Shown here: in pieces, positions 42,500 to 51,820 of the stretch
How the letters are laid out: each line of letters opens with the position of its first letter
Position numbering within the stretch: the first letter of the stretch is position 1
Origin: Deltaproteobacteria bacterium
GTDB taxonomy: Bacteria; Myxococcota_A; Polyangia; Haliangiales; SHYZ01
Assembly (NCBI GenBank): GCA_016210055.1
Contig: JACQUZ010000011.1
Span: 50,156-114,155 of the forward strand
Length of the DNA stretch: 64,000 nt
Direction: 5' to 3'
Program-made: the position numbers and the translations under genes
The notes under the pieces: generated by a model
What the model saw: only the letters and a program-made list of their open reading frames with translations
Told to the model about the DNA's origin: nothing
Database searches by the model: none

Positions 42500-43378
42500 C
42501 TAGCGCTCCGACGAGCTTTCCGAGCTTCTGCTGCCCGCCGATGATAATCGGCGGAAAGCTGCCGCCAATCGTGGGCTCGCCAGGTTGCTCGCTGGCGGCT
42601 TGGCAAGCTCTCGCATCGGCTCGAGGTCGCTCCTCGGCTCACCTGGCTTGTGGCCCTGCAAGAGCTCGCCCAGTCGCATGACTCCCCGCCCTGTGGAAAT
42701 CCAGGTCGCACTCGCGCCTATAGCGAGCGCTCGTCCACCGACCGTTGCGACGAGTTGCCATTCGTCCTGCCTGATCGATTTTTGCAGCCCGTCGGATGAA
42801 AGCCGGTAGAACGTCCCCTCGGGCGACGCGGCGATGGTCCAGTCCGCGCGTGGATCGATGACTCGCCATCCTGATGGCGTTCGAGCCCACATTCCCGACG
42901 CCGCGACGATCACGACCCGCCTGCCGGATACCGCGAGACCATGTACGGGCGCCTCGGGCAACGCGGCAACGGGCTGAAATTGGAAGCCCCCGTCCTTGCT
43001 CAGGAGCAAGAACCCACCGTCGGTCCCCCAAAGTGAATCGCCGGCGCTCGCGACCGCATCGAGGTGGAGCCTCGAACGAATCGCGGGAGGACTCTTAGGA
43101 CCTGGCACCGCCATGAGGCCTCGGGCAGTACTAGCGACAAGGTCGCGCCCGAGGAAGGCGAGCGAGTGAATCCTGGTGAGGACGGGGAACGGAACCCGGT
43201 GCCAGGAATAGCCCCCGTCGTGGGTGAGCAGAAGTCTTGACCCGTCGGTCGCCGCAACGAGATCGGGGTCATGGGCCGAAGCGGCTACGGAGGTGCCTAC
43301 AATCCAAGAGAGAGCGAGGACGGCGAGTCCCATGAGCGCATGCCTCCAAGCACGATCGGGGTTTTGGTGGCTGAACAT
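42500..43378 (-). CDS. Secreted BNR/Asp-box beta-propeller-like protein
   Basis: The 292-residue product has a short charged N-terminus, a signal or anchor helix (MGLAVLALSWIVGTSVAASA), and repeats of the Asp-box type (THDGGYSWHRV, SKDGGFQFQPV), as in Ycf48/sialidase-like propellers. The last ~40 residues are Ser/Arg-rich and may be disordered. The Ycf48 group helps assemble membrane complexes, but no such partner is known here. It is divergent from nrdJ with a 29-bp gap. Confidence 0.65.
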   Translation of the reverse strand: MFSHQNPDRAWRHALMGLAVLALSWIVGTSVAASAHDPDLVAATDGSRLLLTHDGGYSWHRVPFPVLTRIHSLAFLGRDLVASTARGLMAVPGPKSPPAIRSRLHLDAVASAGDSLWGTDGGFLLLSKDGGFQFQPVAALPEAPVHGLAVSGRRVVIVAASGMWARTPSGWRVIDPRADWTIAASPEGTFYRLSSDGLQKSIRQDEWQLVATVGGRALAIGASATWISTGRGVMRLGELLQGHKPGEPRSDLEPMRELAKPPASNLASPRLAAAFRRLSSAGSRSSESSSER

Positions 43379-43407
43379 TCGTTCTCTGCTATCCTCACAA
43401 GGAGACG

Positions 43408-45237
43408 ATGACGGACCATCGATTCACTCGAAACGCCCAGACCGTGCTCGAAAGCCGTTACCTGATGCGCACCGGTGATGGGAACGTTATCGAGTCCCCC
43501 GACCAGATGTTCCGGCGCGTCGCGCGGGCCGTGGCTGCCCCGGACGCGAATCATGGGAAAGATCCCCGCATCGCGGAGGAACGCTTTTTCGCCAGAATGG
43601 AGAGGCTGGAGCTGCTTCCAAATTCCCCTGCGTTGATGAACGCCGGACGTCCTCTCGGGCAGCTCGCCGCCTGCTTTGTGGTTCCGGTCGGAGACTCGAT
43701 GGCAGAGATCTTCGATGCGGTCAAGTGGGCGGCCCAGATCCAGATGACCGGTGGGGGAACGGGGTTTTCCTTTTCGCGCTTGCGGCCGGCCGGCGACTTG
43801 GTCTCCTCGACTGGGAGGCGCGCCTCGGGTCCCCTGGCGTTCATGGACGTGTTCGACTGTGCCACCGACGCGGTGAGGCAGGGCGGGACGCGGCGCGGCG
43901 CGAACATGGGCGTGCTCCGCGTGGATCACCCCGACGTCCTCGAATTCATCGCCGCCAAGCTGAATCCAGGGCGCCTGCGCAACTTCAATGTCTCGGTAGG
44001 GTTGACCGATGCCTTCATGGCAGCGGTGGAGGACGGAACGGACTACCCGCTCGTGAACCCGCGCACGCACGCGGAGGTTCGACGCCTGGACGCTCGGAGG
44101 GTGTTTGACCTGATGGCGAGAGTCGCCTGGCGCACGGGCGATCCGGGAGTCATTTTTCTCGACCGGATCAATGCCGCTCATCCGACTCCGGAGCTCGGTT
44201 GCATTGAGTGCACCAACCCGTGTGGTGAGCAACCGCTCTTGCCGTTTGAGTCGTGCGTCCTCGCGAGTCTCAACGTGGCCAAGTTTGCCGCGCCGAACGG
44301 CCAGATCGATACCCCAGCGTTGCGAGGAGCGGTGTTCGACGCCGTGCATTTCCTCGATAACCTGATCGACGCCAACCGATATCCACTTCGAGAGATTGAG
44401 GAGGTTACGCGGGCCAACCGGAAGATCGGCCTTGGCGTGATGGGGCTCGCCGATCTCCTGATTGAAATGGGCATCCCTTACGATTCCGATCGTGCCCTGG
44501 AAGTCGCCGGCGAGCTCGCGGCCTTCGTGGAGCGTGAATCTCTCGCCGCTTCTGCCCAGCTCGCCGAGGAACGTGGTCCATTCCCTAGCTTCCCCTCCAG
44601 CCGCTGGGCGAAAACGGGCGTTCCACCGCTTCGAAACGCGACCACAACAACAGTCGCGCCCACCGGGACCATCAGCATCATTGCCGGGTGTTCGAGCGGT
44701 ATCGAGCCCTTGTTCGGCTTGATGTACGTGCGCAGCGTTCTCGATGGTGAGAAGCTCCTCGAGGTTCATCCCCGGTTTCGAAAGATCGCCGAGGAACGTG
44801 GTTTTTGGTCGGAGGAACTCGCCACCCAGCTTGCAGCTGCGGGTCGGGCAAGAGGGCTCCCGCAGGTACCGACCGATATTCAGGCGTTGTTCCCCACGGC
44901 GCACGACCTCGAGCCAGAGACCCACGTCCGCATGCAGGCGGTGTTTCAGCGGCACGTGCACGCCGCAGTCTCGAAGACGGTGAATTTTCCCGCCTCGGCA
45001 CGGCCTGAAGACGTGGCCCGGGTGTACAAGCTCGCGTACCAGCTGGGCTGCAAGGGGGTGACCGTGTACCGCGACGGAAGTCGAAGCGGCCAGGTGCTGT
45101 CCTTGGGAGCGGAGCCCTTGAACGCACCCTGTGGTGGAGCGCCGGACGCCGATGCTTGCCCCGAGTGCGGCTCGCCCCTGGTAGGAAATCATGGGTGTGC
45201 CGCTTGCCCATCGTGCGGCTACTCCCTCTGCGCATAG
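43408..45237 (+). CDS. nrdJ: Adenosylcobalamin-dependent (class II) ribonucleotide reductase
   Basis: NrdJ reduces ribonucleotides using a radical from adenosylcobalamin. The 609-residue product has the redox Cys in AACFVVPVGDSM, the thiyl-radical Cys and Glu in NPCGEQ near residue 267, the partner Cys in SCVLASLN, and the C-terminal Zn/thiol ribbon CPECGSPL...CPSCGYSLC. No small-subunit gene follows, as expected of class II. The ATG at 43408 is preceded by AAGGAG. It has no N-terminal ATP-cone. No B12 riboswitch fits in the 29-bp upstream gap. Confidence 0.95.
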   Translation: MTDHRFTRNAQTVLESRYLMRTGDGNVIESPDQMFRRVARAVAAPDANHGKDPRIAEERFFARMERLELLPNSPALMNAGRPLGQLAACFVVPVGDSMAEIFDAVKWAAQIQMTGGGTGFSFSRLRPAGDLVSSTGRRASGPLAFMDVFDCATDAVRQGGTRRGANMGVLRVDHPDVLEFIAAKLNPGRLRNFNVSVGLTDAFMAAVEDGTDYPLVNPRTHAEVRRLDARRVFDLMARVAWRTGDPGVIFLDRINAAHPTPELGCIECTNPCGEQPLLPFESCVLASLNVAKFAAPNGQIDTPALRGAVFDAVHFLDNLIDANRYPLREIEEVTRANRKIGLGVMGLADLLIEMGIPYDSDRALEVAGELAAFVERESLAASAQLAEERGPFPSFPSSRWAKTGVPPLRNATTTTVAPTGTISIIAGCSSGIEPLFGLMYVRSVLDGEKLLEVHPRFRKIAEERGFWSEELATQLAAAGRARGLPQVPTDIQALFPTAHDLEPETHVRMQAVFQRHVHAAVSKTVNFPASARPEDVARVYKLAYQLGCKGVTVYRDGSRSGQVLSLGAEPLNAPCGGAPDADACPECGSPLVGNHGCAACPSCGYSLCA

Positions 45238-45344
45238 GAAACTGAGCATGCGCAGCCGTGGCTGCACCCCGCGTGCCTAACCCGGGAACCTCGCGCGTGG
45301 CGTGGTTTCAGGTGTTTGGGGTGCAGACAAACCCCCGAGCTGCG

Positions 45345-45400
45345 AAGAGCCGTCCGGTTCCCGGACGCTTCCCGGACGGACGTCCGCCTACCGGACACCA
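45345..45400. repeat. CCGGACG-rich palindromic cluster
   Basis: CGTCCGG, a TTC loop and CCGGACG form a perfect 7-bp hairpin at 45351-45367. Another CCGGACG follows, then GGACGTCC (a palindrome) and CCGGAC. The motif recurs four or five times in about 50 bp between nrdJ and the next gene. It could be an RNA structure, a terminator part or a binding site. Confidence 0.4.
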
Positions 45401-45471
45401 GGCGCTGACTTGCATGCACGCTTGACTCGCGTTGCCGGCATGGCCCATCGCCGCATGCTATCCTAGCCGCG

Positions 45472-46158
45472 ATGTCCGGTTGCACCGACTGCACCGCCCT
45501 GGGAGGCTGCGGCACCAGGAAGGACGAACAGGCGCGGCTCATCGATGAGATCATGCGCACCGTATATCCGACACGGCGTTGGGGGGAACCCGACGATGGA
45601 GCCCGACACGGGCGCGGCGTGACTCCAAGGGAAGCCATGCACTTCGCCCGGCAGGCATCTGTGGTCCTCGAGGCTCCCACGTATTATCGGGAAGGAAGCG
45701 ACGCGGGACTGTGTGACTACGTCTACGTGCTGTGCGTCGGGCGTCCGCCAGGGCTCTTGGAGCTTCGTGAAGCGGATTCACTGGGTTGCGAGTGCGGTCA
45801 ATGGGCCTTGGAGCGTTACTTGCGGGTCGCGTTCTCTTCGGTGGCCCGAATCGCTGCCGTCCAAGAGGTCGCCTTTGAGATGAAGTTGGCGGACGACCAA
45901 TACATCATCCAAGAGAAGCCGAGGGGCGGTATCTACGACCCCGTCCTTCTCAGGCGGGCGCAGGCGCTCCTCGGGCTCATCGTGGAATCGAAGGTAGCGT
46001 ACTTGGATTTTGGGCTCATTGCCCGGCCAGCCCACGGATTTGCTCCAGGAGACTACTTCGATCGCTACGGGCAGCCGCCCGGCCTGGTCAACTTCATGTT
46101 CTATCCAGAGCCACCAAGCGCGATCCAAGTGGACGTGATCCCATGCGTTGCCGCATAG
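45472..46158 (+). CDS. Unknown Cys-rich-N-terminus protein
   Basis: The 228-residue product begins MSGCTDCTALGGCGTRK, a Cys-rich N-terminus that could bind a metal or be modified. The remainder has no membrane segment and no known domain; further Cys lie in LCVG and GCECGQ. The ATG at 45472 starts a plus-strand three-gene run with overlaps (16 bp, then 22 bp), so the genes are likely co-expressed. Function unknown. Confidence 0.7.
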   Translation: MSGCTDCTALGGCGTRKDEQARLIDEIMRTVYPTRRWGEPDDGARHGRGVTPREAMHFARQASVVLEAPTYYREGSDAGLCDYVYVLCVGRPPGLLELREADSLGCECGQWALERYLRVAFSSVARIAAVQEVAFEMKLADDQYIIQEKPRGGIYDPVLLRRAQALLGLIVESKVAYLDFGLIARPAHGFAPGDYFDRYGQPPGLVNFMFYPEPPSAIQVDVIPCVAA

Positions 46159-47096
46159 CTCTGCCAGCCTTGCTCTTGCTCGTTGTTTTCTTGCTCGATT
46201 CCACCTTTGCCACGGGTGGTCCACCTACCGGAAAGCGCTCTACGAGGCCGCGGGCCACGCACGTCTTGATCACGGAAACCCGTTTCCAGGGAGAAGGTGG
46301 CCTGTCCGCAATGCTTCCCGCGGGGACACGAGTCGCACTGAGCCGTCCAGCCGCGAGGCCTGCCAAGGGGAAAGTCAGGGTCGTCCTCGCAGAGCCGGTG
46401 GAGATTACCGGGCATGTCGACAGCGCTGCCCTTGGCATGAGGATCGCTCGGGAGTCCGAGCTTTTCTCCACGTCGAGGAAAGGAACCGTGTTGGGACGAG
46501 CCCGTGAAGGAGCTCTCGTACGCGTGCTTCCAGTCAAGGCGGCAAGTGGACGTGCTCTGGTGGAGGTCCAGGGCGAGGTGTCCCTCGTCGCAGAGGTGGA
46601 CGCGGACGCGCTCACCGCCGAAGCGCGGGAGCTGCTGGTGGTGGAAATGGCGAACGCGGCGGTGACAACCCCAACCGAGATCCATGCGGCCCCCGACATG
46701 CATGAACCGCCCGTTGCCCACCTGGACAAGGGCGCCGGCCTGGTGGTCGTGGAAAAGGACGGCCGAGCGGCGAGAGTGCGAACGGTCGGTGGATTCGTCG
46801 TCGAAGGCTGGATCCCTTCTGGGAACGTCACGCTCGGCGAATTGGCCCAGAAGAAGACCACACCGCCGCCGCCCCCGACGCACGAGCTCTTGGTAGATTC
46901 GCCGGTCTTTCCGACTGCGGATTCCAAGCGACCTGCGGGAATTTTGCGCGGCGGAACGCTCGTGATTCTGGAGCCCGCGACGGGCGCGCGTTCCCTCGTC
47001 AGGGTGACCACGCGGGGGCCCATCGTCGTGGAGGGGTGGGTGCGCCCGGCCGATCTCCGGGCCGTTGAGCCGATATGGAAGGAGGGGGTTCGCTGA
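46143..47096 (+). CDS. Secreted SH3-like protein
   Basis: The 317-residue product has an N-terminal signal peptide or anchor (ALPALLLLVVFLLDSTFA) and two or three repeats that resemble bacterial SH3b-like beta barrels (HLDKGAGLVVVEKDGRAARVRTVGGFVVEGWI; LRGGTLVILEPATGARSLVRV). A KKTTPPPPPTH hinge separates them. It overlaps the previous gene by 16 bp. A cell-envelope role is likely, but no substrate can be named. Confidence 0.65.
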   Translation: MRCRIALPALLLLVVFLLDSTFATGGPPTGKRSTRPRATHVLITETRFQGEGGLSAMLPAGTRVALSRPAARPAKGKVRVVLAEPVEITGHVDSAALGMRIARESELFSTSRKGTVLGRAREGALVRVLPVKAASGRALVEVQGEVSLVAEVDADALTAEARELLVVEMANAAVTTPTEIHAAPDMHEPPVAHLDKGAGLVVVEKDGRAARVRTVGGFVVEGWIPSGNVTLGELAQKKTTPPPPPTHELLVDSPVFPTADSKRPAGILRGGTLVILEPATGARSLVRVTTRGPIVVEGWVRPADLRAVEPIWKEGVR

Positions 47097-48889
47097 GAGG
47101 GAAGAAAGGGCGACCGAGGCATGGTGCCGCTCCGAACAAGGGGACAGAGCAGGCTGAGCTCGCGATGCACCGAAGCGCCCGCAAGGGTGAGGATTATCTT
47201 GAACGTCTTCTATCTTCGGGACTCGTGTCGGCACCTGGGCAGGAGCTGAATCGGCAGGCGAGGGCTGGGGCGAAACAGAAGAAGCGCTTCTTGCGAGCGT
47301 CGCTCGCGGTTGTCATGTTTCTGCTGATAGGGACCGCCACGGGCGTCTCGTACCGCTCGTACCGCAGCTGGAAGACCGACAGCGCGGTCCGCAGGCATCT
47401 CTCGGCCGCATCGGTCCACATGACTTCGGGGACACTCGACGGGAGCCGTGCTGCTGCAAGGGAGGCGGAGCGGGCACTCATGCTGCAGCCGAACAACCCC
47501 GCCGCGTTGGCCCAGTTGGCATCGGCTCGCGTGCTTGCATGGCTCTTGTACGGCGAGCGGGCGGGCGTGGACATGATCCTCGGGGGCCCCCTTCCAAGGA
47601 CTGGCCCGAACGACGACGCAGAAAGGCATCTTGCGATTGCCCGGGCGGCGATACCTCTGGCCAGAATCCTCTCGGAGCGCTCGGCACCTCCAGCGCCGAG
47701 CACCGTGAATCAGTACTTGCGTGAAGCTCGTCTCGAGATCGATGCGGCGCTCGGCAGGTGGCCAGGAGAGCCGTGGCTCGGCATCCTTTCTGGGCTCGAG
47801 CACCAGCTTGCCGGAGATCGCCACGCCGCAAGAAACGACCTCGAAACGCTCCTCAATCGCGGCGCCAAGTCCCCGCTGGCTGCCGCGCTGCTCGGGGACA
47901 TCCTTAACGATGATGGGGCGCATGAAGACGCCCTCGATGCGCATGAACGTGCGTTGGAGTGGGAGCGGGGACATCCACTGGCCCTTTGTGGCCGAGCGCT
48001 CACGCGGATTGACCAGAGGCTGGAGCTCGACAAGGCCCTCGACGACCTCGAAGTGGGCATCCCTGATCAAGCCGGCCCACTGCTCCTGGCTTGCAAGCGG
48101 ATAGGACTCGGGCTGATTCGGCTCGCTGTCGAGGACCCGCAGAAGGCTGGCCTGGCGCTCGACGAGGCAGAACGGGCACTCGCCATGCAAGCGACGCCGC
48201 GCATCCTCGCGCGCTTGGCGCTGGCACGCGTCGCCCAAGGGAAAATCGCGGCCGCGCAGGCGATCTTCGCAGGGCTCAATGGTCACCCGGCGTTTCCCGT
48301 CGAGCATCCGTTGCACGCGATCCTAGCTGCCGAGCTCGCTCTAGCACGAGGTGATCCTGGCGAAGCTTCTAGACTCCTGGAAGGCGTTCATGGACTTGTG
48401 GCCATGGGTGCCCGAGGGCGTGCACTTCTTGATCAGGGAAGGCCGGCAGCAGCTCTAAGAGAGCTGTCTTTGGTCCTTGGAGCGGCGCCCGGCGACAAGT
48501 GGGCCAGCGTCTTCGGTGAGCTATGCAAGGTGCACGTTCGGGCGCCGCGAATCCGGGAGGAATCAGCGCAAGTGGCCCGCGCGCTGGCGCCCCTCAACCA
48601 GCTCGCACGCGCGTCGGTTTCCACCTTGCCACGGTTCGCCTTGGGCGAAGCCTACCTTGTGCTCGCGGACCGCCAAGCGGCACGGCGGGAGCTCATGGCT
48701 TCGGTAGACGAGAGCAATCCCCTGCGCTACCGCGCGCTCACCCGCTTGGCCGAAATCCTCGTGTCGGAATCAAGTCCCGAGCATTCAGAAGCCATCAAGT
48801 GGCTGCGCGAAGCCCTCGCCGTGGCACCGGGATACGCTCCCGCATTGGCCGCGCTCAAGGAACTAGGAGCCCATGCTGGGCCGAACTAG
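47075..48889 (+). CDS. Membrane-anchored TPR protein
   Basis: The 604-residue product has a basic, hydrophilic N-terminus, one membrane helix near residue 72-92 (SLAVVMFLLIGTATGVSY), and then a long array of helix-turn-helix TPR-like repeats to the end. Such proteins scaffold envelope complexes. The ATG at 47075 overlaps the previous gene by 22 bp but has no clear ribosome binding site; the ATG at 47165 (M31) is the alternative. It ends 10 bp from the convergent yciO-like gene. Confidence 0.7.
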   Translation: MEGGGSLRGKKGRPRHGAAPNKGTEQAELAMHRSARKGEDYLERLLSSGLVSAPGQELNRQARAGAKQKKRFLRASLAVVMFLLIGTATGVSYRSYRSWKTDSAVRRHLSAASVHMTSGTLDGSRAAAREAERALMLQPNNPAALAQLASARVLAWLLYGERAGVDMILGGPLPRTGPNDDAERHLAIARAAIPLARILSERSAPPAPSTVNQYLREARLEIDAALGRWPGEPWLGILSGLEHQLAGDRHAARNDLETLLNRGAKSPLAAALLGDILNDDGAHEDALDAHERALEWERGHPLALCGRALTRIDQRLELDKALDDLEVGIPDQAGPLLLACKRIGLGLIRLAVEDPQKAGLALDEAERALAMQATPRILARLALARVAQGKIAAAQAIFAGLNGHPAFPVEHPLHAILAAELALARGDPGEASRLLEGVHGLVAMGARGRALLDQGRPAAALRELSLVLGAAPGDKWASVFGELCKVHVRAPRIREESAQVARALAPLNQLARASVSTLPRFALGEAYLVLADRQAARRELMASVDESNPLRYRALTRLAEILVSESSPEHSEAIKWLREALAVAPGYAPALAALKELGAHAGPN

Positions 48890-48899
48890 TGGGCGAGTG

Positions 48900-49523
48900 T
48901 TATTTGAGTACCCCATCGACGGCCCCAAGACCCTCGCGGAGAACCGTGATCTCATCGTGAATGAGCGAAACCACCGTGGAGTTCTCGCCCGGCGTTGGGC
49001 CACCGTCGATGGTGAGGTCGAGACCGTGGGGCCAGGAAGCCTTCCCGTCTGCTGCATCGATGCAGGCGCGTTCGAGTCCAGGGGGCACGGCGCTGCTCGT
49101 GAGCAGCGGCCTTCCGAGCGCGCGCACGAGCGCCTCGCAGATGGGGCTTGCAGGCACTCGAATCCCGACAGTCCGCTGCTTGCTCAAGAGAAGTCGTGGC
49201 ACCTCACGCGTGGCCTCCAAGACCACCGTGTACGGCCCAGGGAGGATGCGGCGCATGACCCTGTAGGCGAAGTTCGTCACGACGGCATAACGGGCGATGT
49301 CGGAGAGATCAGCGCAAATCATGGCCAAGGGCTGCCGTGAATCCATCTGCTTGAGCCGATACACGCGGTCCACCGTCTTGCGCGCGTCGAGGGAACATCC
49401 GAGGGCATACACCGTATCCGTCGGATAAAGGGCCACTCCCCCATGGCTTAGCACGTCGGCCGCCATGGAGATCTTGCGCGGCTCCGGATGATCAGGTCGG
49501 ATGACCAAGTGAAGTGCGCTCAC
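48900..49523 (-). CDS. yciO: YciO/Sua5-family protein (TsaC-like)
   Basis: The 207-residue product is a YrdC/Sua5-like fold protein. [12 protein letters not shown] and [15 protein letters not shown] hold the nucleotide-binding Lys/Arg pattern. GKLYP-like and [13 protein letters not shown] motifs follow. Overall it resembles YciO more than the TsaC tRNA t6A synthase. The start is the GTG at 49523 overlapping the rlmE stop (GTGA), so it is co-translated with rlmE. Confidence 0.85.
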   Translation of the reverse strand: MSALHLVIRPDHPEPRKISMAADVLSHGGVALYPTDTVYALGCSLDARKTVDRVYRLKQMDSRQPLAMICADLSDIARYAVVTNFAYRVMRRILPGPYTVVLEATREVPRLLLSKQRTVGIRVPASPICEALVRALGRPLLTSSAVPPGLERACIDAADGKASWPHGLDLTIDGGPTPGENSTVVSLIHDEITVLREGLGAVDGVLK

Positions 49524-50152
49524 GTGGCTCCCCTTCGCTCCTCGGGGACCCCGGCCACGCGACGTCCCAGCCCCACCACGTACTGCTCGATGGACTCGGC
49601 CCTCGAGCCCTTCGGCTTGACGATGGCCACCTTTTCGAAAAGAGCTCGGCAGCGCTTGACCAGGTCTTGAAAAGCCGGACCCTGGAACAGCTTCCCCACG
49701 AAGTTCCCGCCGGGCGCAAGGGTCGCTTCGGCTATTTCCAGGGCCCGCTCAAAGAGTGCTTCGGAACGTGCCTGGTCGAGGGACCTGATGCCGCTCGTAT
49801 CGGGAGCCATGTCCGACAGGACAACGTCAAGTGCGGACTGATTCCCTCGGAGCTCCTCTACCGTCGCGGCGAAGACATCCCCCACGAGAATGCGCGCGCC
49901 TGGGATGGTGACTTCAAGTGGCTCGCGGTCAATCCCCACGAGCACACCTTGAGCCCCCACCCTGCCAGAAGCGTATTGAAGCCAGGAGCCTGGGCGACAG
50001 CCCAGGTCGAGCACTCGCTGTCCCGGTCGAAGGACGCGGTACCGTTGGTCAATTTCCTCGAGCTTGAACACGGCACGTGCGGCGAAGCCTGCCTTGCGCG
50101 CCTTCTCAAAGAAAACGTCGTGACGATGCTTTCGCTCGCGGAGCTTTGACAC
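49520..50152 (-). CDS. rlmE: 23S rRNA 2'-O-ribose methyltransferase RlmE (FtsJ)
   Basis: RlmE methylates U2552 of 23S rRNA. The 210-residue product has the catalytic K-D-K-E set: [29 protein letters not shown] and [15 protein letters not shown] binding is at [10 protein letters not shown]. The start is a GTG at 50152. It is downstream of the rplC terminator. Confidence 0.95.
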   Translation of the reverse strand: MSKLRERKHRHDVFFEKARKAGFAARAVFKLEEIDQRYRVLRPGQRVLDLGCRPGSWLQYASGRVGAQGVLVGIDREPLEVTIPGARILVGDVFAATVEELRGNQSALDVVLSDMAPDTSGIRSLDQARSEALFERALEIAEATLAPGGNFVGKLFQGPAFQDLVKRCRALFEKVAIVKPKGSRAESIEQYVVGLGRRVAGVPEERRGAT

Positions 50153-50168
50153 GGTGATCAGGAAACAG

Positions 50169-50198
50169 CCCAGCGAGCCATGTAGCTGGCTCGCTGGG
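50169..50198 (-). terminator. Rho-independent-type terminator after rplC
   Basis: CCCAGCGAGCC, an 8-base loop and GGCTCGCTGGG form a perfect 11-bp stem between the rplC stop and the rlmE start. The T run on the minus strand after the stem is short (CTGTTTCC). Confidence 0.6.
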
Positions 50199-50224
50199 TT
50201 TGGGTTGCGCGGTGGATGAGTTGG

Positions 50225-50968
50225 CTATTTCTTGGGCTTGGCAGTTGCGCCAGCCTTGGAAGCCTTCATCGGGTTCTTCGATTTTTCTTCCACAGGCTCG
50301 GTGCGTTTCTTCTTGTACATGGTCTTCTTCACCGCCGCCTGCACCAGAACATAACCGTTCTTTGCGCCCGGGATCGCCCCACGGACGAGCACAACGTTTT
50401 CGTCACTGAGGACGTCGACGACTTCAAGGTTCTGCACCGTCTTCCGCTCATCCCCCATGTGCCCCGACATCCGCTTCCCCTTGTGGACGCGGCCTGGCGT
50501 GAGACGGCAGCCAATCGAGCCACCGTGGCGGAAGAACTCATGGGCGCCATGGGTATTGCGAGAGCCACCCATGTGGTGGCGCTTCATGACACCCTGATAG
50601 CCCTTGCCCTTTGATTGACCGATGACATCGACGCAAGTGCCCGGCTTGAACACGTCGGTTGCCTTGATGACTTGGCCAACTTCGTATTTCCCGACCTCGC
50701 CATCGGCGAGGCGGATTTCCCGCACCACCTGCATCGGCTTGACCCCAGCCTTGGAAAAATGGCCGGTTTCAGGACGATTCGTCCGCGCGGGCTTTTTTTC
50801 TTCGAAACCGATTTGGATAGCCGCGTACTTGTCGTTTTCAAGCGTTCGCTTGGCGACGACGACACAGGGACCGGTCGCAATTACCGTCACCGGGATACGC
50901 TCGCCATCCGGGAGAAAAACCTGCGTCATTCCAAGCTTCTTACCGAGAAGCCCCATCCTTGCGGCCAT
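50225..50968 (-). CDS. rplC: 50S ribosomal protein L3
   Basis: L3 is an early assembly protein of the large ribosomal subunit. The 247-residue product has GLLGKKLGMTQVF near the start, the GQSKGKGYQGVMKRH loop, the GGSRNTHGAHE-like stretch and a basic extended C-terminus rich in Lys. The start is the ATG at 50968, preceded by AAAGGAG; a TTG at 50974 and an ATG at 50956 are alternatives. No rpsJ, rplD or rplW flanks it, unlike the usual S10 operon. Confidence 0.95.
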   Translation of the reverse strand: MAARMGLLGKKLGMTQVFLPDGERIPVTVIATGPCVVVAKRTLENDKYAAIQIGFEEKKPARTNRPETGHFSKAGVKPMQVVREIRLADGEVGKYEVGQVIKATDVFKPGTCVDVIGQSKGKGYQGVMKRHHMGGSRNTHGAHEFFRHGGSIGCRLTPGRVHKGKRMSGHMGDERKTVQNLEVVDVLSDENVVLVRGAIPGAKNGYVLVQAAVKKTMYKKKRTEPVEEKSKNPMKASKAGATAKPKK

Positions 50969-51017
50969 GACCAAGAACTCCTTTACGAGGAAATTGCAGT
51001 GAAAATTGAAGCGCTTA

Positions 51018-51046
51018 TACGTACAAGGCTATGTCGGGCCTGTCAA
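51018..51046 (-). promoter_or_regulatory. Candidate rplC promoter
   Basis: A perfect TTGACA on the minus strand is followed after 17 bases by TACGTA, with TATAAG 4 bases further. It lies ~50-80 bp upstream of the rplC ATG and overlaps the 3' end of tatD. It suggests that rplC has its own promoter despite tight packing. Confidence 0.45.
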
Positions 51047-51820
51047 GCGAAACAACCGTCGCGTGTTCGCGACCGTCGCCGCAGCCAGATCCGCTACGGC
51101 AATGCCCGCGCTCGCGGCGACTGCCTCGGCGATGTACCCGAGGTACGCCGGCTCATTTCGTTTTCCCCTCATGGGAACGGGTGCTAGGTATGGGCAGTCG
51201 GTCTCGATGAGGAGTCGATCGAGCGGCACTTCCCGAATGGCTTCACGGATGGGGTCGGCACTTTTTCCCTTGAACGTCACGATTCCGCTGAAGGAGACGT
51301 AGCACCCGGCGGCGACATAGGCCGCGGCGTCTCCTGGCCCTCCCGTGAAGCAATGGATAGCCACTCCTGCTTGCGACGCGCGTTCTTCCACGAGGACCTG
51401 CAGGGCAAGAGAATGGGCGTCCCTCACGTGGCAGACGACCGGTTTCCCGAGCTCGAGCGCCATCCGAACCTGTCTCCGAAAGACATCGACCTGAACTTCT
51501 CGTGGGGAATGGTCGTAGTGGAAGTCCAACCCCGTTTCGCCGACCGCAACGAACCTCGCGTCTTTCGCCATCTCGAGCAAATTCGGCCAGTCGCTCCCTG
51601 CGAAGCGGGCTGCATCGTGCGGGTGGATTCCGACCGTGGCGAGGACGTCTGGCTCCTTGCGTGCCAAGAGGAGCGCGCGCTCAACTTGGTCCAGGCTGGC
51701 GCCGGTCCCCACTGCCAGGATCGTTGATACCCCTGCGGTTCGGGCGCGGCGCAATACGTCCTGGCGGTCGGCGTCGAACTCCCTCCCATCAACGTGGGAA
51801 TGGCTGTCAATTAGCTGCAT
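51029..51820 (-). CDS. tatD: TatD-family metal-dependent hydrolase
   Basis: TatD proteins are metal-dependent DNases of the amidohydrolase fold. The 263-residue product has HSHVD near residue 7, GIHPH, GETGLDFHYD, CHVRDA, HCFTGG and TDCPYLAP, together the metal-binding residues of the family. The ATG at 51820 overlaps the HEAT-repeat gene by 10 bp. It follows metG on the same strand, a frequent arrangement. Confidence 0.95.
   Translation of the reverse strand: MQLIDSHSHVDGREFDADRQDVLRRARTAGVSTILAVGTGASLDQVERALLLARKEPDVLATVGIHPHDAARFAGSDWPNLLEMAKDARFVAVGETGLDFHYDHSPREVQVDVFRRQVRMALELGKPVVCHVRDAHSLALQVLVEERASQAGVAIHCFTGGPGDAAAYVAAGCYVSFSGIVTFKGKSADPIREAIREVPLDRLLIETDCPYLAPVPMRGKRNEPAYLGYIAEAVAASAGIAVADLAAATVANTRRLFRLTGPT

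Noticed and set aside
43379..43407. Cobalamin riboswitch before nrdJ
   Set aside because: Only 29 bp separate the divergent genes; there is no room for the ~200-nt element.
43297..45267. 656-codon minus-strand frame across nrdJ
   Set aside because: It is antisense to a clear class II ribonucleotide reductase and also overlaps the BNR gene start.
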